From contig NZ_JAAIIF010000006.1 of the NCBI RefSeq assembly GCF_012932675.1, forward strand, positions 1 through 64,000: 64,000 bases of DNA, in the 5' to 3' direction. This document shows, in pieces, positions 63,054 to 64,000 of the stretch. The position numbers were made by a program, and so were the translations under genes. The notes beneath the pieces were generated by a model. It did no database searches, was not told the DNA's origin, and was given only the letters and a program-made list of their open reading frames with translations. Origin of the DNA: Bifidobacterium erythrocebi (GTDB taxonomy: Bacteria; Actinomycetota; Actinomycetes; Actinomycetales; Bifidobacteriaceae). Each line of letters begins with the position of its first letter. Position 1 is the first letter of the stretch.

Positions 63054-63902
63054 TCAGCTGTTCAGGAACTCCGGAATCGCCTCGGCCGCCGCGTAGCCCG
63101 CGCGGTACATACGCTCCAGCCCCTCATAGGATTTGCTCAGCGTATTGAGGCCGTACAGGCTTTCCGGCGCGAGGATCAGCACGCGCCCGTCCTTTTCGTA
63201 CTCCTTGGCCAGCGCCACCTCGTCGTTGTACGTCTGGTAGCGGTTCAGCAGACGTTCGGCAGCAGCCGGATGGGTGCGCTTGAGAATGGCGGCCGGGCCG
63301 ATGTCCTTCTTCTGCTCGCGCAGCACATCCTTCAGACGCGTCAGAATCACCACCACACGGTCGTAGCCGTCATCCAGCGCCTTCTGCACCGGAACCGGAT
63401 CGGCGATGCCGCCGTCGTAATACGGCACACCGTCGATCACGTACGGTTCGCATGCCACCGGCACGGCGGAGGATGCCTTCATGATGTCGAAATTGTCGTA
63501 GCTCACATCCGACTTGTCGAAATACTTGGTCGAGCCGTCCTCGGCATTGCAGGCGATCACGGTGAAGCCGGTCGGGCTCGCTTCGAACGCCTCATAGTCG
63601 ACGGGGTATTCGCCGTCGTGGTTGCTCAGCGTGCTGTACACGTAGTCGAGGTTGGCGTAGTTGTGGTTCTTGATATAGCTGTCGAGGCTCGCGTATTCCT
63701 TGCGGAACGCATACTCGGTGTAGAACTTGTGGGTGCGCCCGTGCTGGCCGGAGATATAGGAGACCATGTTCGCGCTGCCGGCTGAGACGCCGTAGCAGTG
63801 GTCCACCACAATGTCGTCCTCCAGCATGCGGTCCATCACGCCCGCGCCGAAAATCGCGCGGAATCCGCCGCCAACATCGATCATCGCGGTCTTGTGTGCC
63901 AT
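63054..63902 (-). CDS. Patatin-like phospholipase
   Basis: The 282-residue lipid acyl hydrolase has the oxyanion-type motif VGGGFRAIFGAG near the N terminus, the nucleophile elbow GVSAGS and the catalytic Asp in YYDGGIADPVPV, a complete Ser-Asp dyad. There is no signal peptide. AGGAAGGGAG precedes the ATG. It resembles bacterial RssA/YjjU-type patatins of unknown physiological substrate. It lies 110 bp upstream of the LysR gene on the same strand. Confidence 0.92.
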   Translation of the reverse strand: MAHKTAMIDVGGGFRAIFGAGVMDRMLEDDIVVDHCYGVSAGSANMVSYISGQHGRTHKFYTEYAFRKEYASLDSYIKNHNYANLDYVYSTLSNHDGEYPVDYEAFEASPTGFTVIACNAEDGSTKYFDKSDVSYDNFDIMKASSAVPVACEPYVIDGVPYYDGGIADPVPVQKALDDGYDRVVVILTRLKDVLREQKKDIGPAAILKRTHPAAAERLLNRYQTYNDEVALAKEYEKDGRVLILAPESLYGLNTLSKSYEGLERMYRAGYAAAEAIPEFLNS

Positions 63903-64000
63903 AGATCTCCCTTCCTGTTCATGGCGTATGTCGTAGCTGCCTTGAAGCTTATGCCGCTTTGGTGGACATTTTCGTGTGTGGCGTAAGCCTTGGATGGCAT

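Noticed and set aside
1..64000. tRNA genes, insertion sequences and prophage attachment sites
   Set aside because: No cloverleaf-like sequence with TTCGANTC arms, no transposase or integrase frame and no flanking duplications were seen.

Overview
The window reads as a chromosomal segment of a Bifidobacterium or very close relative. It is GC-rich, its proteins are actinobacterial in type (trimeric DapD, M13 peptidase, ProS with an editing insert), and it carries typical bifidobacterial modules: a GH13 alpha-glucosidase under a LacI regulator, and a tip pilin/major pilin/class C sortase locus. The species cannot be decided from the sequence alone. No tRNA, CRISPR array, prophage or insertion sequence is visible.

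Layout. 1-390: the 3' end of a 23S rRNA, a complete 5S rRNA and the rRNA operon terminator. 570-22586: mostly housekeeping genes. These are a PAP2 phosphatase, an alpha-glucosidase/MFS sugar operon facing its LacI regulator across three operator-like sites, orn, a PIF1-like helicase, a NodB-like protein with a missing metal ligand, a NarL-type two-component system, proS, ssb behind a DnaA-box cluster, pepO, a DUF308 protein, map, gltA, dapD and an esterase. 22889-52824: an accessory region of about 30 kb centred on sulfur amino acid and organosulfur uptake. It holds an amino-acid (cystine-type) ABC system, an acetolactate-synthase-like gene, a panE-like/metQNI/aminotransferase operon, a second metNIQ set flanked by two iron alcohol dehydrogenases and a DUF1684 protein, metB- and metY-like genes, an opp/gsi-type peptide or glutathione importer, an amidohydrolase, and two Xi-class glutathione-transferase relatives around a GNAT gene. 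52994-53881: a stomatin/SPFH protein. 54061-60296: repeats and the sortase-dependent pilus locus. 60574-63902: a MalY-type C-S lyase, a LysR regulator and a patatin-like phospholipase.

The most interesting signal is regulatory and spans the sulfur region. Sites of the form AT-N11-AT, most of them close to ATAAR-N5-YTTAT (a LysR-type box), lie upstream of nearly every sulfur-related transcription unit: 22704, 28049 and 28081, 33425, 39803, 42715, 49863 and 61900. Three of these promoters (33412, 39790, 42702) also share a leader of about 130 nt. In all three the distances from the first conserved block to the operator, to the -10 box and to an RNA core reading GGTTRAGTRGRG are identical (13, 44 and 91 nt). 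The core is followed by a GC hairpin whose arms differ in sequence but stay complementary. One leader sits on a decayed 38-codon start of a metB-like gene that is rich in Met and Cys codons. I infer a sulfur-limitation regulon with two layers of control, a LysR-type activator and a structured 5' RNA. The LysR gene at 62002-62943, next to the MalY-type lyase, is a candidate regulator but is not shown to be it.

Taken together, the region could import cystine, methionine-like compounds and peptides or glutathione-like thiols, cleave them (amidohydrolase, MalY, transferases) and rebuild methionine (MetB/MetY). The roles of the two iron alcohol dehydrogenases, DUF1684 and the cysteine-less transferase paralogue are unknown.
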